64,000 nucleotides of DNA from Baekduia soli (GCF_007970665.1 NZ_CP042430.1:4402001-4466000), one strand, 5' to 3'; shown: positions 43,108 through 51,865, counted from the stretch's first letter. Notes: generated by a model from the sequence alone, not told the origin. A program made the numbers and translations.

Positions 43108-44379
43108 ATGGCCGACGTCCGACCCCTCCGCGCACTGCACTACGACCTCGGGGTCGTGGGCTCCCTGCAGTCCGTCATCGCCCCGCCCTACGACGTGATC
43201 GACCCCGCGCAGCGGGCGCACCTCGCGGCGCGCTCGGCGCACAACGTCGTCAACGTCGACCTGCCGCAGGACCCGCTCGGCGGCGACCCCTACGAGGAGG
43301 CCGCGCGGCTGCTGGCCCTGTGGCGCCACCAGGGCGCCGTGGTGCGCGACGAGCACCCGTCGATGTGGGCGCTGCAGCAGGACTACACCGGTCCCGACGG
43401 CCGGTCGCTGACGCGCCGCGGGTTCTTCGCGCGCGTCCGCGTCGAGGACTACGGCCCGGGCCGCATCCGCCCGCACGAGCGCACGCACCCCGGTCCCAAG
43501 GAGGACCGGCTGCGGCTCACGCGCGCGACGAAGGCCAACCTCTCGCCGATCTTCTCGCTCTACGACGACCCGGCCGGCGCCGCGTGGGCCGCGCTGGCGC
43601 CCCAGCTCGACGGCGACCCGTGGGGCGAGGCCACCGACGCCGACGGCACGCTCAACCGCCTGTGGAAGGTCGACGACCCGGCCGCCGTGGCCCGCGTGAC
43701 GATGGCGATGGCCGACGTCGAGCTGCTCATCGCCGACGGCCACCATCGCTACGAGACCGCCCGCGTCTACGCGGAGGAGATCGGCGGCGAGGGCGATCAC
43801 CGCTACGTGCTCATGTGCCTCGTCGCCCTCCAGGATCCCGGGCTGACGATCTTTCCCACGCACCGGCTCGTGCGCGGCCTGGACGCCGACGCCCAGCAGC
43901 GCCTCGGCGCCTACCTGCGCGAGCACTTCGACCCGCAGCCCATCGAGCTCTCCGAGCTGCGACCGCCCGACGACCCGACGGCGTCGACGCCGCTGACGAT
44001 GGGCTACCTCGACGGCCACCACCGCCAGGCCTACCGCCTCACCCTGGCCGGCCAGGACCTGGCCGACGCCGCGCTGGCCGCCTATCCCGAGCCCTACCGC
44101 CATCTCGACACCGCCGTCCTGGAGGCGTTGGTGCTCGAGGGCGTGCTCGGCATGAACGAGGAGTCCATCTCCCACCTCGAGGGCCTGGGCTACTCGCGCA
44201 CGGACGACGAGGCGCGCGAGCTCGTGCTCTCCGGGGAGTTCGACTGCGCCTTCTTCCTGCGTTCCAGCCCCGTCCGCCAGGTCCAGGAGATCGCCGCGGC
44301 GGGCGTCAACATGCCGCCCAAGTCGACCTTCTTCTACCCGAAGGTGCCGACTGGACTGATGTTCAACCCGCTCGCGTGA
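43108..44379 (+). CDS. DUF1015-family protein
   Basis: 423 residues. VIAPPYDVIDPAQRAHLAAR and the motif NPYNVV-like HNVVNVDLP start the family; RPHERTHPGPKEDRLRL and IADGHHRYETARVYAEEIGG are its most conserved blocks, and the end has NMPPKSTFFYPKVPTGL. DUF1015 is a ParB/sulfiredoxin-like fold distantly related to archaeal free-serine kinase, and members often sit next to serine or cofactor genes; here the neighbours do not help. Single-gene transcription is suggested by the hairpin after its stop. Confidence 0.85.
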   Translation: MADVRPLRALHYDLGVVGSLQSVIAPPYDVIDPAQRAHLAARSAHNVVNVDLPQDPLGGDPYEEAARLLALWRHQGAVVRDEHPSMWALQQDYTGPDGRSLTRRGFFARVRVEDYGPGRIRPHERTHPGPKEDRLRLTRATKANLSPIFSLYDDPAGAAWAALAPQLDGDPWGEATDADGTLNRLWKVDDPAAVARVTMAMADVELLIADGHHRYETARVYAEEIGGEGDHRYVLMCLVALQDPGLTIFPTHRLVRGLDADAQQRLGAYLREHFDPQPIELSELRPPDDPTASTPLTMGYLDGHHRQAYRLTLAGQDLADAALAAYPEPYRHLDTAVLEALVLEGVLGMNEESISHLEGLGYSRTDDEARELVLSGEFDCAFFLRSSPVRQVQEIAAAGVNMPPKSTFFYPKVPTGLMFNPLA

Positions 44380-44396
44380 GCGCCTTTGGCATCATC

Positions 44397-44421
44397 GTCG
44401 GAGAAGGATCGACTCTCCGAC
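44397..44421 (+). terminator. hairpin between DUF1015 and osmC-like genes
   Basis: GTCGGAGA (44397-44404) and TCTCCGAC (44414-44421) form a perfect 8-bp stem with a 9-nt loop. There is no T-run, so it is either a weak terminator or an mRNA element ahead of the OsmC gene. Confidence 0.45.
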
Positions 44422-44449
44422 CTCTCGCGATCACGAAGGCCACCACCCC

Positions 44450-44854
44450 ATGAAGGCGACCGCCCACCGGTCCGGCACGTTCCGGCAGTCCATCCGGATC
44501 CGCGACCACCAGCTCACCGTCGACGAGCCCGCCGACAAAGGGGGTGAGGACACCGGTCCCAGCCCGCAGGAGCTGCTGGCGGCCAGCCTCGCCGCGTGCA
44601 CCGCGATCACGATGGAGATGTACGCCAAGCGCAAGGGCTGGGACGTCGGCGACGTCGAGGTCGCCTGCAACTACACGCCGGCCGAGCGCGGCTGTCCCAC
44701 CCGCTTCAACCTCGTCATGCGCTTCCCGGACACGATGGAGGCCGAGCAGGTCGAGCGCCTGCGGATCATCGCGGCCAAGTGCCCCGTGCACCGCACGCTC
44801 GAGGGCGAGGTGATGTTCGACGAGCGGGTCGAGCGCGTCTCTCTCGCGCGCTGA
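44450..44854 (+). CDS. OsmC/Ohr-family thiol peroxidase-like protein
   Basis: 134 residues. PSPQELLAASLAACTAITME carries the first catalytic Cys and AAKCPVHRTLEGEV the second, so both peroxidatic residues of OsmC are in place. It should reduce organic hydroperoxides through these thiols. The start MKATAHRSGTF follows the hairpin. Its last codons overlap the upstream coding extension of the NUDIX gene. Confidence 0.88.
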   Translation: MKATAHRSGTFRQSIRIRDHQLTVDEPADKGGEDTGPSPQELLAASLAACTAITMEMYAKRKGWDVGDVEVACNYTPAERGCPTRFNLVMRFPDTMEAEQVERLRIIAAKCPVHRTLEGEVMFDERVERVSLAR

Positions 44855-44936
44855 CCTGCGCGAGCGGCTGTCCGGCGTCCTCCTCGACCCCGCGGAGGCG
44901 GCGGCGCTGGACGTCCACGGCCGCACCGACGCCGCC

Positions 44937-45407
44937 GTGCTCGTCCCCCTGTTCCTGGTCGGCGACGTCCCCCACGTCGTCCTGACCAAGCGGCGCGACG
45001 ACCTGCGCCGCCACGCGGGCGAGATCTCGTTCCCCGGCGGCCGCCAGGACCCCGAGGACGCCGACCTGTGCACGACCGCGCTGCGCGAGGCCGAGGAGGA
45101 GATCGGCCTGGCGCCCGGCGGCGTCGAGCTCGTCGGCGCGCTGCAGCCCGTGCCGACCATCGCCACCAACTACGCGGTCTACCCCTTCGTCGGCCTCATC
45201 GAGCCCGGCCAGACGTGGCGCCCCGCCGAGGCCGAGGTCGAGCAGGTGCTCGAGTTCTCCCTCGCACAGCTGCAGGAGGGCTACGGGCGGCGGAGCATCC
45301 TGCGCCGCGGCGTGCCGTTCCGCACCGACACCTACGTCGTCGACGACCACCTCGTCTGGGGCGCTACGGCGCGGATGCTGGCCGACCTCTTCGACCGGCT
45401 GGGGTAG
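44937..45407 (+). CDS. NUDIX hydrolase (CoA-pyrophosphatase type)
   Basis: 156 residues from the GTG. The Nudix box is complete: GGRQDPEDADLCTTALREAE, continued by EEIGL. The preceding LTKRRDDLRRHAGEISFPGG matches the UPF0035/NudL motif of coenzyme A pyrophosphatases. Coding character extends upstream in frame to the OsmC stop (LRERLSGVLLDPAEAAALDV), but no ATG, GTG or TTG exists there; a CTG at 44856 or an indel may mark the true start. Confidence 0.85.
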   Translation: MLVPLFLVGDVPHVVLTKRRDDLRRHAGEISFPGGRQDPEDADLCTTALREAEEEIGLAPGGVELVGALQPVPTIATNYAVYPFVGLIEPGQTWRPAEAEVEQVLEFSLAQLQEGYGRRSILRRGVPFRTDTYVVDDHLVWGATARMLADLFDRLG

Positions 45408-45447
45408 CGGGCGCTCGTGGCGTGCCGCGCGACCCGCCGCGGAGCGC

Positions 45448-45908
45448 CTACGCCCCCGCGGCGCCGCCAGGATCGCGTCGATCTCGGCGATGACGGCGGC
45501 CACCCAGGCGGCCTCGTCCTCGCGCGGGGTGTCGAGCACCGACCAGGGGATCTCGTTGTAGCCCGCCATCCGCTCCACCTCGGCCGCCCCGGCCTCCGTG
45601 CCCTCGTAGATGACGCCGCGCACCGTGGTGTCGATGGTGCGCTCGAGCATCATCGTCAGGCGCGAGCCGTGCAGGTCGCCGTCGGGGGCTCGGCCCATGA
45701 GCCACAGCAGGATCGTCACGTTGTCCAGCCCCAGGCGCAGCGAGCCGATGCGGTCCGGGTCGCCGATCCAGCACTCGGCGCCCGCAGCCTCGATCTCGGG
45801 CCGGAACGCCTCGTGGCGCGTGACGAAGCGCACGGCGTGGCCGTCGGCGGCCAGCGCGCGCGTCAGGGCCAGCCCGGGCCGGCCCCCGCCCACCAGCAGC
45901 GCCCTCAC
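45448..45908 (-). CDS. Rossmann-fold NAD(P)-binding-like protein, 3' end uncertain
   Basis: GTG start overlapping the upstream TGA (GTGA). MRALLVGGGRPGLALTRALA is a dinucleotide-binding G-x-G-x-x-G region; LLWLMGRAPDGDLHG and IYEGTEAGAAEVERMAGYNE follow. The frame does not stop at ~45450 but runs antisense through the whole NUDIX gene to 44766, which is improbable. One indel in the CGGGGGCG at about 45455 would end the protein at the TAG at 45448, giving ~153 residues. I annotate that length. Confidence 0.5.
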
Positions 45909-46309
45909 CGGGTGCGGCCCTCGACGCGGGCCCGGTACTCGTCGGCGGTGACCTCGGGCAGGCCCTTCGCGCGCCGCCGCGCGTTCTTGACCTCGAGCAT
46001 CTGGGCGACGTCGAGGTCGGCGAGCAGGTCGTCGCGCCGGCGGACCGTCTCGGCGAGGTCGCGGCCGACGGAGGCGCGCACGGCGTCCTCGGTCAGCTCG
46101 GGCGCGCCGCGCCGGCGGCGCCGCGCGTTGGCCGCCTCGAGCATCTGGTCGAGGTCGTCGATCTCGTTCTGGATCTCGACCTCGGCCGAGCGCGTCGGCT
46201 CCCAGCGCAGCGCCTGGACGCCGGAGCGCGGATGCAACAGGCCCAGGAGCACGAGCGACGCCAGGACGCCGCCCACGATCCCGAGCATGATCACGGCGAA
46301 GGGGTCCAC
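45905..46309 (-). CDS. single-pass membrane protein with coiled-coil-like tail
   Basis: 134 residues from a GTG. FAVIMLGIVGGVLASLVLLG is one membrane helix; the rest is cytosolic, charged and helical with a repeated module: MLEAANARRRRRGAPELTED and MLEVKNARRRAKGLPEVTAD. I do not recognise the family. It is coupled to the downstream Rossmann protein by a 4-bp overlap. Confidence 0.6.
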   Translation of the reverse strand: MDPFAVIMLGIVGGVLASLVLLGLLHPRSGVQALRWEPTRSAEVEIQNEIDDLDQMLEAANARRRRRGAPELTEDAVRASVGRDLAETVRRRDDLLADLDVAQMLEVKNARRRAKGLPEVTADEYRARVEGRTR

Positions 46310-46391
46310 CGGCGCGAGTCTACGCGTCGGCCGCCGCGACGCGGTCGCCCGCCGCGACGCACGCGCCGCGGCCGCATGAGAGGCTGGGGCC

Positions 46392-47948
46392 GTGAGCGCT
46401 CCAAAGGTCGTAGGCGTCGTCGGTGCCGGCTCGATGGGCTCGGGGATCGCCCAGCTCGCCGCCCAGTCCGGGGCCCGGACGCTGCTGTTCGACGCCGTCG
46501 ACGGCGCCGCCGCCAGGGGCGCCGAGCGCGCCCGCGACGGCATCGCGCGCCTCGTCGCCAAGGGCCGGCTGGAGGGCGACGCGCAGGCCATCGGCGCGCG
46601 ACTGGAGCTCGCCGGCGCGCTCGAGGACCTCGCGGCCTGCGAGCTGATCATCGAGGCCGCCCCCGAGTCCCTGCCGATCAAGCACGAGCTGTTCGCCGCG
46701 CTGTCGCGGATCGCGCCGGACGCCGTGCTGGCGTCCAACACCTCGTCGATCCCCATCACCTCGATCGCCCGCGCCGCACAGGACCCCTCGCGCGTCGTCG
46801 GCCTGCACTTCTTCAACCCCGCGCCGCTCATGAAGCTCGTGGAGGTCATCGCCGGGCTGGAGTCCGCGCCCGAGGCGCTGGCCGTGGCCCGGGCCGCCGG
46901 CGAGGCCATGGACCGCCGCGTCATCGACGCCAAGGACGGCCCAGGGTTCCTCGTCAACCGCACGAACCGCCCGTTCAGCCTCGAGGCGCTGCGCCTGCTG
47001 CAGGAGCGCATCGCCGACGTGGAGACCATCGACGCCGTCGTGCGCGCGGCCGGCTTCCGGATGGGCCCCTTCGAGCTGCAGGACCTCGTCGGCGTCGACG
47101 TGGGCTTCGAGGTGTCGAAGTCCTTCCACGAGCTGAGCTTCGGCGAGCCGCGCTGGCGGCCGTCGACGCTGAGCGCGCAGATGGTCGCCGCCGGCCGGCT
47201 GGGCCGCAAGTCGGGGCGCGGGTGGTACGCCTACGCCGAGGGCACGCCGCACCGCGGGCCCGACCCCGAGGATCCGCCTGCCGGCGGCGGCGACGGGCGC
47301 CCCGTCCTGATCAGCGGCTTCCTGCCGATCGCCGACGAGCTGCGCGAGCGGGCGGCCGACGCGGGCTTCGACGTCTCCGAGGAAGCCGACGGCAGCGTGC
47401 CGTGGCTCATCGTCGAGTGCGGCCCCGGCGACGAGGACTCCGCGCCGCTGCAGGGCGCGCCGCGCGTGCTGCTGTGCGCCGAGGGCCCGCTGGCCGCCCT
47501 GGACCAGGGCGGCGCGGCCGCCGGCTTCCACGCGCTGCCGCCGATCGGGATCGTCGAGCTCACCCGCACGCCCGCCACCGCGGAGGTCAGCGCGCAGCGC
47601 GCCGAGGCGTTCTTCCAGGCGCTGGGTCGGCGCACCGTGTGGGTCGCCGACGCCCCGGGCCTCGTGCTCGGCCGGATCGTCGCGCAGGTCGTCAACGAGT
47701 GCGCCTTCGCCGTCGGCGAGGGCGTCGGCACGCCCGCCGACGTCGACGACGGCATGCAGCTCGGGCTCAACTACCCGCGCGGGCCGCTGGCCTGGGCCGA
47801 CGCGATGGGCATCGACCACGTCGTGATGATCCTCGACGGCCTGCGCGAGGAATACGGCGAGGAGCGCTACCGGGCGGCGCCGCTGCTGCGGCGGGTGCTC
47901 GCCTTCCACGACGACGAGCACCTGCGCCACGACCACGGCGAGCCGTAG
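46392..47948 (+). CDS. 3-hydroxyacyl-CoA dehydrogenase (3-hydroxybutyryl-CoA type)
   Basis: 518 residues from a GTG behind a purine-rich site. VVGVVGAGSMGSGIAQLAAQ is the NAD site; LASNTSSIPITSIA and VVGLHFFNPAPLMKLVEVI contain the catalytic His-Glu region and DGPGFLVNR joins the C-terminal domain. A second 3HCDH C-terminal domain (RIVAQVVNECAFAVGEGVGT, GLNYPRGPLAWADAMG) fills residues ~400-518, the two-domain PaaH/long form. It oxidises 3-hydroxyacyl-CoA in fatty-acid or phenylacetate-type degradation. No other beta-oxidation gene adjoins it. Confidence 0.88.
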   Translation: MSAPKVVGVVGAGSMGSGIAQLAAQSGARTLLFDAVDGAAARGAERARDGIARLVAKGRLEGDAQAIGARLELAGALEDLAACELIIEAAPESLPIKHELFAALSRIAPDAVLASNTSSIPITSIARAAQDPSRVVGLHFFNPAPLMKLVEVIAGLESAPEALAVARAAGEAMDRRVIDAKDGPGFLVNRTNRPFSLEALRLLQERIADVETIDAVVRAAGFRMGPFELQDLVGVDVGFEVSKSFHELSFGEPRWRPSTLSAQMVAAGRLGRKSGRGWYAYAEGTPHRGPDPEDPPAGGGDGRPVLISGFLPIADELRERAADAGFDVSEEADGSVPWLIVECGPGDEDSAPLQGAPRVLLCAEGPLAALDQGGAAAGFHALPPIGIVELTRTPATAEVSAQRAEAFFQALGRRTVWVADAPGLVLGRIVAQVVNECAFAVGEGVGTPADVDDGMQLGLNYPRGPLAWADAMGIDHVVMILDGLREEYGEERYRAAPLLRRVLAFHDDEHLRHDHGEP

Positions 47949-47949
47949 C

Positions 47950-48165
47950 CTGCCGCGGCGGCCCCCCGTCGGCCAGCACGCGGAGGGCGGCGGCGACGGG
48001 GTGCCGGCCGGGCTCCTCGAGGGCATCGGCGGCGGCCGTGGCCTTCTCGGACGCGGCCCTTGGACGTCGCGATGTCCTTCTCCTCGAGGTCGCCCTCAGC
48101 GCGTCGGTGCCGCCGCCGGTCGACGACTTCTTGGCCGTGTTGACGAGGTCGCCGAGGTTCCTGGG
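47950..48165 (-). pseudogene. remnant of a small Ala/Lys-rich protein
   Basis: Minus-strand frames give NLGDLVNTAKKSSTGGGTDA, then in another frame DLEEKDIATSKG, then back to the first as ASEKATAAADALEEPGRHPV and AAALRVLADGG. These read as one helical protein interrupted by two compensating shifts. There is no clear start codon. The family is not recognised; low certainty. Confidence 0.3.
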
Positions 48166-48167
48166 GT

Positions 48168-48710
48168 GTGATCCTACGCTCGGAGGTCAACCGCGGCTCA
48201 GGGCCCGGCGCCGATCTCACGAACCCCGCCGCGACGGCGTCCAACCCCAACGTGATCCCGTTCCAGCGATTCCTCGAGGAGCACCGCACGCCCGTCCTGC
48301 GCTTCCTCGTGGCCTCCGTGGGCCGCGACGCGGCCGACGACTGCTTCCAGGAGACGTTCCTGGCCGCGCTGCGCGCCTATCCGCGCCTGCGCGACGACGG
48401 ACACGCCCGCGCGTGGGTGCTGACGATCGCCCACCGCAAGGCGCTGGACCACCACCGCGCCCGGCGCCGCGCGGCCGTCCCGATGGCCGAGGTCCCCGAG
48501 GTGGCCGTCCACGACGCGCCGCCGGCCGACGACGAGACCTGGGCGCGCGTGCGCGCCCTGCCGCCCAAGCAGCGTGCCGCCGTGCTGCTGCGCTACGCCG
48601 GGGACCTGAGCCACCGCGAGGTCGCGACGGCGCTGAGGTGCTCGGAGGAGGCCGCCCGGCGCTCGGCGCACGAGGGCCTCAAGAAGCTGCGACTGGAGAT
48701 CCCCGCATGA
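48168..48710 (+). CDS. ECF-type RNA polymerase sigma factor
   Basis: 180 residues from GTG (a second in-frame GTG at 48252 would start at VIPFQRFLEEH, the true sigma2 beginning). FLVASVGRDAADDCFQETFL is region 2 and LPPKQRAAVLLRYAGDLSHR followed by EVATALRCSEEAARRSAH is region 4. No anti-sigma gene adjoins it. It overlaps the following ogt gene by 4 bp (ATGA), implying that the sigma factor and a DNA alkylation repair enzyme are made together. Confidence 0.82.
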   Translation: MILRSEVNRGSGPGADLTNPAATASNPNVIPFQRFLEEHRTPVLRFLVASVGRDAADDCFQETFLAALRAYPRLRDDGHARAWVLTIAHRKALDHHRARRRAAVPMAEVPEVAVHDAPPADDETWARVRALPPKQRAAVLLRYAGDLSHREVATALRCSEEAARRSAHEGLKKLRLEIPA

Positions 48711-49297
48711 GCGACCTGCACCCGCCCCACGTCGGTCCTGCCCAGGCCGCCGCGGCGTCCGAGCGCTTCGCACGGCGCGCGCGGCCGGACGTCGCCTACG
48801 CCGTCATGGCCTCGCCCGTGGGCCGGCTCGTCGTCGCGGCCACCCCGCGCGGCCTGGTCCGGATCGCCTACGAGGACCACGCCGGCGGCGTCGACGCCGT
48901 GCTCGACGGCCTCGCGCGGCGGCTGAGCCCGCGGATCCTGGAGGCGCCGGGCCGCCTGGACGACGTGCGCCGCGAGCTCGACGAGTACTTCGCCGGGCGG
49001 CGCCGCACGTTCGACGTGCCGATCGACTGGTCGCTGAGCACGCCGTTCGGCCGGCGCATCCTGCAGGCCACGGCGGCGATCCCGTTCGGCGCGACGGCCA
49101 GCTACGGCGCGATCGCCGCCCGGGCCGGCAACGCGCGCGCCTCACGGGCGGCGGGCCGGGCCCTGGGCGCCAACGCGATCCCGATCGTCGTCCCCTGCCA
49201 CCGGGTCATCGGCTCCGGCGGCCGGCTCACCGGCTACACGGGCGGGCTGGAGCGCAAGGTCGCGCTGCTGGCGCTGGAGGGCGTGCCGGCCGGCTAG
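48707..49297 (+). CDS. ogt: O6-methylguanine-DNA methyltransferase
   Basis: 196 residues. The active-site motif IVVPCHRVIGSGG contains the acceptor Cys, and STPFGRRILQATAAIPFGAT with SYGAIAARAGN forms the DNA-binding HTH; GRALGANAIP is the Asn hinge. The protein transfers alkyl groups from O6-guanine to its Cys in a suicide reaction. It starts on the ATG that overlaps the sigma-factor stop, so they form a coupled unit. Confidence 0.92.
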   Translation: MSDLHPPHVGPAQAAAASERFARRARPDVAYAVMASPVGRLVVAATPRGLVRIAYEDHAGGVDAVLDGLARRLSPRILEAPGRLDDVRRELDEYFAGRRRTFDVPIDWSLSTPFGRRILQATAAIPFGATASYGAIAARAGNARASRAAGRALGANAIPIVVPCHRVIGSGGRLTGYTGGLERKVALLALEGVPAG

Positions 49298-49318
49298 GAC
49301 CCGGGCTGGCGCGACGGC

Positions 49319-49417
49319 TCAGCGCTTGGGCTGCGGTGCGCCGGTGCCGTTGGGAGCGGGCTTCGGTGCGGCGGGGGTCACCGGGGTGACCTTGGGGTAC
49401 TGGAACGTGTGCGACAT
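49319..49417 (-). CDS. very small proline-rich protein (32 residues)
   Basis: ATG at 49417 preceded by a purine-rich GAGAGAGA ribosome-site-like stretch; TGA at 49319. The peptide begins MSHTFQYPKVTPV and continues with Pro/Ala/Lys/Asn residues to QPKR. It is hydrophilic with no signal peptide or membrane helix. Upstream (49440-49490) is an AT-richer patch in an otherwise GC-rich area, as expected for a promoter. It lies between the trxB stop and the convergent ogt. Family unknown. Confidence 0.45.
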   Translation of the reverse strand: MSHTFQYPKVTPVTPAAPKPAPNGTGAPQPKR

Positions 49418-49564
49418 CTATCTCTCTCTACGTCCGGTCCGTACCCGAGTTGCGGCCGGTGCGCGTTAAGCAATGTTTCGTTCACGGGCAAATGGGGCGA
49501 TTCGACGCGGACGCCGGATCGCCTTCAGGCCCAGAGAGAAGTCCTGCCGCGGACCGCGCCGCGG

Positions 49565-50584
49565 CTACGACGCGGGCTGCGCCGGAGCCGCCCACTGCGC
49601 CTCGGCGAGGTCGCCGTCGGGCATGCCCTCCGGCGTGGGGACCTGCGGCGTGTCGCGCAGGTACCACTCGGCGTCCAGCGCGGCCTGGCAGCCCGACCCG
49701 GCGGCCGTGATGGCCTGGCGGTAGGTGTGGTCGACGAGGTCGCCGGCGGCGAACACGCCGGGGCGGTTGGTCCGCGTCGACTTGCCGTCGGTCCGGACGT
49801 AGCCCTCGTCGTCCACGTCGATGACGCCATCGATCAGCTCGGACTGCGGCTCGTGGCCGACCGCGATGAACGCGCCGCCGATCGCGACGTCCTCGGTCTC
49901 GTCGGTGCCGGAGTGCTTCAGGCGCGCGACGCGCTTGAAGGGCCCGTCACCGTCGAGGAAGGCCTCGACCACGTACGGGGTCTTGAACTCGATGTTGTCC
50001 ATCGCGCGGGCGCGCTCGACCATGATCTTCGAGGCGCGGAACTCGTCGCGGCGGTGGACGAGGATGACCTTGGAGCCGAACTTGGCCAGGAACATCGCCT
50101 CCTCCATCGCGCTGTCGCCGCCGCCGACGACCATGATCACGTGGTCCTTGAAGAACGCGGCGTCGCAGGTGGCGCAGTAGGAGACGCCGGCCCCGGCGAG
50201 GGTGTCCTCGCCGGGCACGCCGAGCTTCTTGTGCTCGGCGCCCATCGAGAGCACGACCGCGCGGGTCTCGTGGACGTCGTCGCCGACGTGGACCTTGTGG
50301 ATCCCGCCGGGCTCGTCGGCCAGCTCCACCGAGGTGGCCTGGTCGGTGATGAAGCGCGTTCCGAAGCGCTCGGCCTGGTCGCGCAGCTTCTGCATGAGCT
50401 CGGGGCCCATGATGCCGTCGGGAAAGCCTGGGTAGTTCTCGACGTCGGTGGTCTGCTGGAGCAGCCCGCCCCACATGAAGCCCTCGATCACCAGCGGCTT
50501 GAGGTTGGCGCGCGACGTGTACAGCGCGGCCGTGTAGCCCGCGGGGCCACTCCCGATGATGATCACGTTCTCGACGTCGGCCAT
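49565..50584 (-). CDS. trxB: thioredoxin reductase
   Basis: 339 residues. The FAD motif VIIIGSGPAGYTAALYTSRA, the redox-active SYCATCDAAFF and the NADPH motif VVGGGDSAMEEAMFL are all present, followed by VFAAGDLVDHTYRQAITAAG at the C-terminal FAD contact. It reduces thioredoxin with NADPH. The start is MADVENVIII. No trxA follows on the same strand; after trxB comes only the small proline-rich ORF. The C-terminal ~20 residues (EGMPDGDLAEAQWAAPAQPA) are an acidic/Ala tail beyond the normal end. Confidence 0.93.
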   Translation of the reverse strand: MADVENVIIIGSGPAGYTAALYTSRANLKPLVIEGFMWGGLLQQTTDVENYPGFPDGIMGPELMQKLRDQAERFGTRFITDQATSVELADEPGGIHKVHVGDDVHETRAVVLSMGAEHKKLGVPGEDTLAGAGVSYCATCDAAFFKDHVIMVVGGGDSAMEEAMFLAKFGSKVILVHRRDEFRASKIMVERARAMDNIEFKTPYVVEAFLDGDGPFKRVARLKHSGTDETEDVAIGGAFIAVGHEPQSELIDGVIDVDDEGYVRTDGKSTRTNRPGVFAAGDLVDHTYRQAITAAGSGCQAALDAEWYLRDTPQVPTPEGMPDGDLAEAQWAAPAQPAS

Positions 50585-50640
50585 GCTGATGATCCTTCCC
50601 GATCTGCTCGTGCGCCGCGCGTGGCAGCTTGACTTCACTT

Positions 50641-50650
50641 TGTATAGTAC
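50641..50650 (-). promoter_or_regulatory. candidate -10 region of trxB
   Basis: On the minus strand GTACTATACA is a strong AT-rich hexamer region (TACTAT or TATACA) about 57-66 nt upstream of the trxB ATG. A poor -35 (TGTAAC) sits 17 nt before TACTAT. It is the only AT-rich patch in this gap. No SigR-type GGGAAT element was seen. Confidence 0.4.
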
Positions 50651-50680
50651 CGCCGCCCCACGGCCCGTTACAGGCCCCTC

Positions 50681-51865
50681 CTAGGCCTGCGCGGCGGCCA
50701 CGCCGGCCGCCTCCTTGCGCTCCGCGCGCTCCTGGGTCCACCGCGCGACGGTCCGGCGCAGCTGCAGATAGGCGATCGCGCCGGGGATCGTCGGCAGGTA
50801 GAAGGCGAAGAGGCGGTAGGTCAGCACCGCGACGACGATCGAGTCGCGCGACTCACCGCCGAAGGCCACGAACGCCCCGATCATGCCGCCGTCCACCCCG
50901 CCGACGCCGCCCGGCAGCGGCAGGAGGTTGGCGAGCATGCCGACGAAGTAGCCCATGACGATCACGGCCCACGGCGGCGCCTCGCCGAACGCGTGGAACG
51001 CGGCCCACAGCACCGCGATGTTGAACCCCCAGTAGGCCACGGAGCCCGCCAGCGCCGGATCGCCCGCGCGCACGTGCTGGATCGAGATCCGGATGCCCGA
51101 GGAGACCGCGGCCGGCACATGGGCGAGCTTCTGCAGGATCTTGGCGGCGCGGCCGCCCTCGCCCGCCCGGCCCCGCAGGCGCTCCTGCAGGTCGGGCGGC
51201 ATGAGCGCCAGCAGCAGCGCGATGACGAACGCCGCCAGGCCGATCGCGGCCGGCAGCAGCGTGATGGCCCAATCGCGCGAGCCGGGCAGCAGCCCGAAGT
51301 ACAGGCCGAAGCCGCCGAGCACCATCGCCGCCGTGTAGACCGCGTAGGTGAGCACGAGGAACGCGAGCGTCTGGTCGGCCACCGCGCGGCGGGGCATGCC
51401 GGCCCGTCGCAGCGCCCACGCCGTCAGCGCGATCCCGCCCGCGCCCCCGGCGGCGAACACGCGCGTGGCCGCCAGCCCGGCCATCGTGATCTGGTAGCTC
51501 TCGGAGACCGTCAGGCGGAACCCGTCGCGCACGTAGACGCCCTGGAAGAGCATCACGTAGCCGCCGAAGGACAGGACGGTGAGCACGGCGGCGATCACGA
51601 GCCAGACGGGGTCGCCGTCCTTGACCTGCTTCCAGGTGTCGCCCAGGCCGGCGATCTGCGGCAGCACGACGGCGAGGAAGGCGATGATGACGACCACGAA
51701 GAGCGCGCCCAGGGCCAGCGTGCGCCGCGACACCTGGATGCGCGGCATCTCGTCGTCGTCCTCCTCGTCGGCGACGAGCTGCGTGGCGCGCCGCTGGGCC
51801 TCGCGCGCCCGGGCGGCCTCGGGATCGTCGCGCGTGGCGCGCGGCTGCTGCCGGCCGTCGCTCAT
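50681..51865 (-). CDS. LPG-synthase-type membrane protein (UPF0104/MprF N-terminal family)
   Basis: 394 residues: ~45 polar residues including the acidic run VADEEDDDEMP, then 8-9 helices. FAAGGAGGIALTAWALRRAG and LPLPGGVGGVDGGMIGAFVA are the family signature loops of the MprF-like flippase domain. It lacks the aminoacyl-transferase domain, so it probably flips or stabilises a lipid. It is coupled (ATGA) to the upstream PAP2 enzyme, which suggests shared lipid metabolism. Confidence 0.8.
   Translation of the reverse strand: MSDGRQQPRATRDDPEAARAREAQRRATQLVADEEDDDEMPRIQVSRRTLALGALFVVVIIAFLAVVLPQIAGLGDTWKQVKDGDPVWLVIAAVLTVLSFGGYVMLFQGVYVRDGFRLTVSESYQITMAGLAATRVFAAGGAGGIALTAWALRRAGMPRRAVADQTLAFLVLTYAVYTAAMVLGGFGLYFGLLPGSRDWAITLLPAAIGLAAFVIALLLALMPPDLQERLRGRAGEGGRAAKILQKLAHVPAAVSSGIRISIQHVRAGDPALAGSVAYWGFNIAVLWAAFHAFGEAPPWAVIVMGYFVGMLANLLPLPGGVGGVDGGMIGAFVAFGGESRDSIVVAVLTYRLFAFYLPTIPGAIAYLQLRRTVARWTQERAERKEAAGVAAAQA

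Noticed and set aside
44766-45908. A 380-residue version of the Rossmann-like protein
   Set aside because: It would run antisense through the entire NUDIX gene and into osmC; the extension has shadow composition. I annotated a shorter end.
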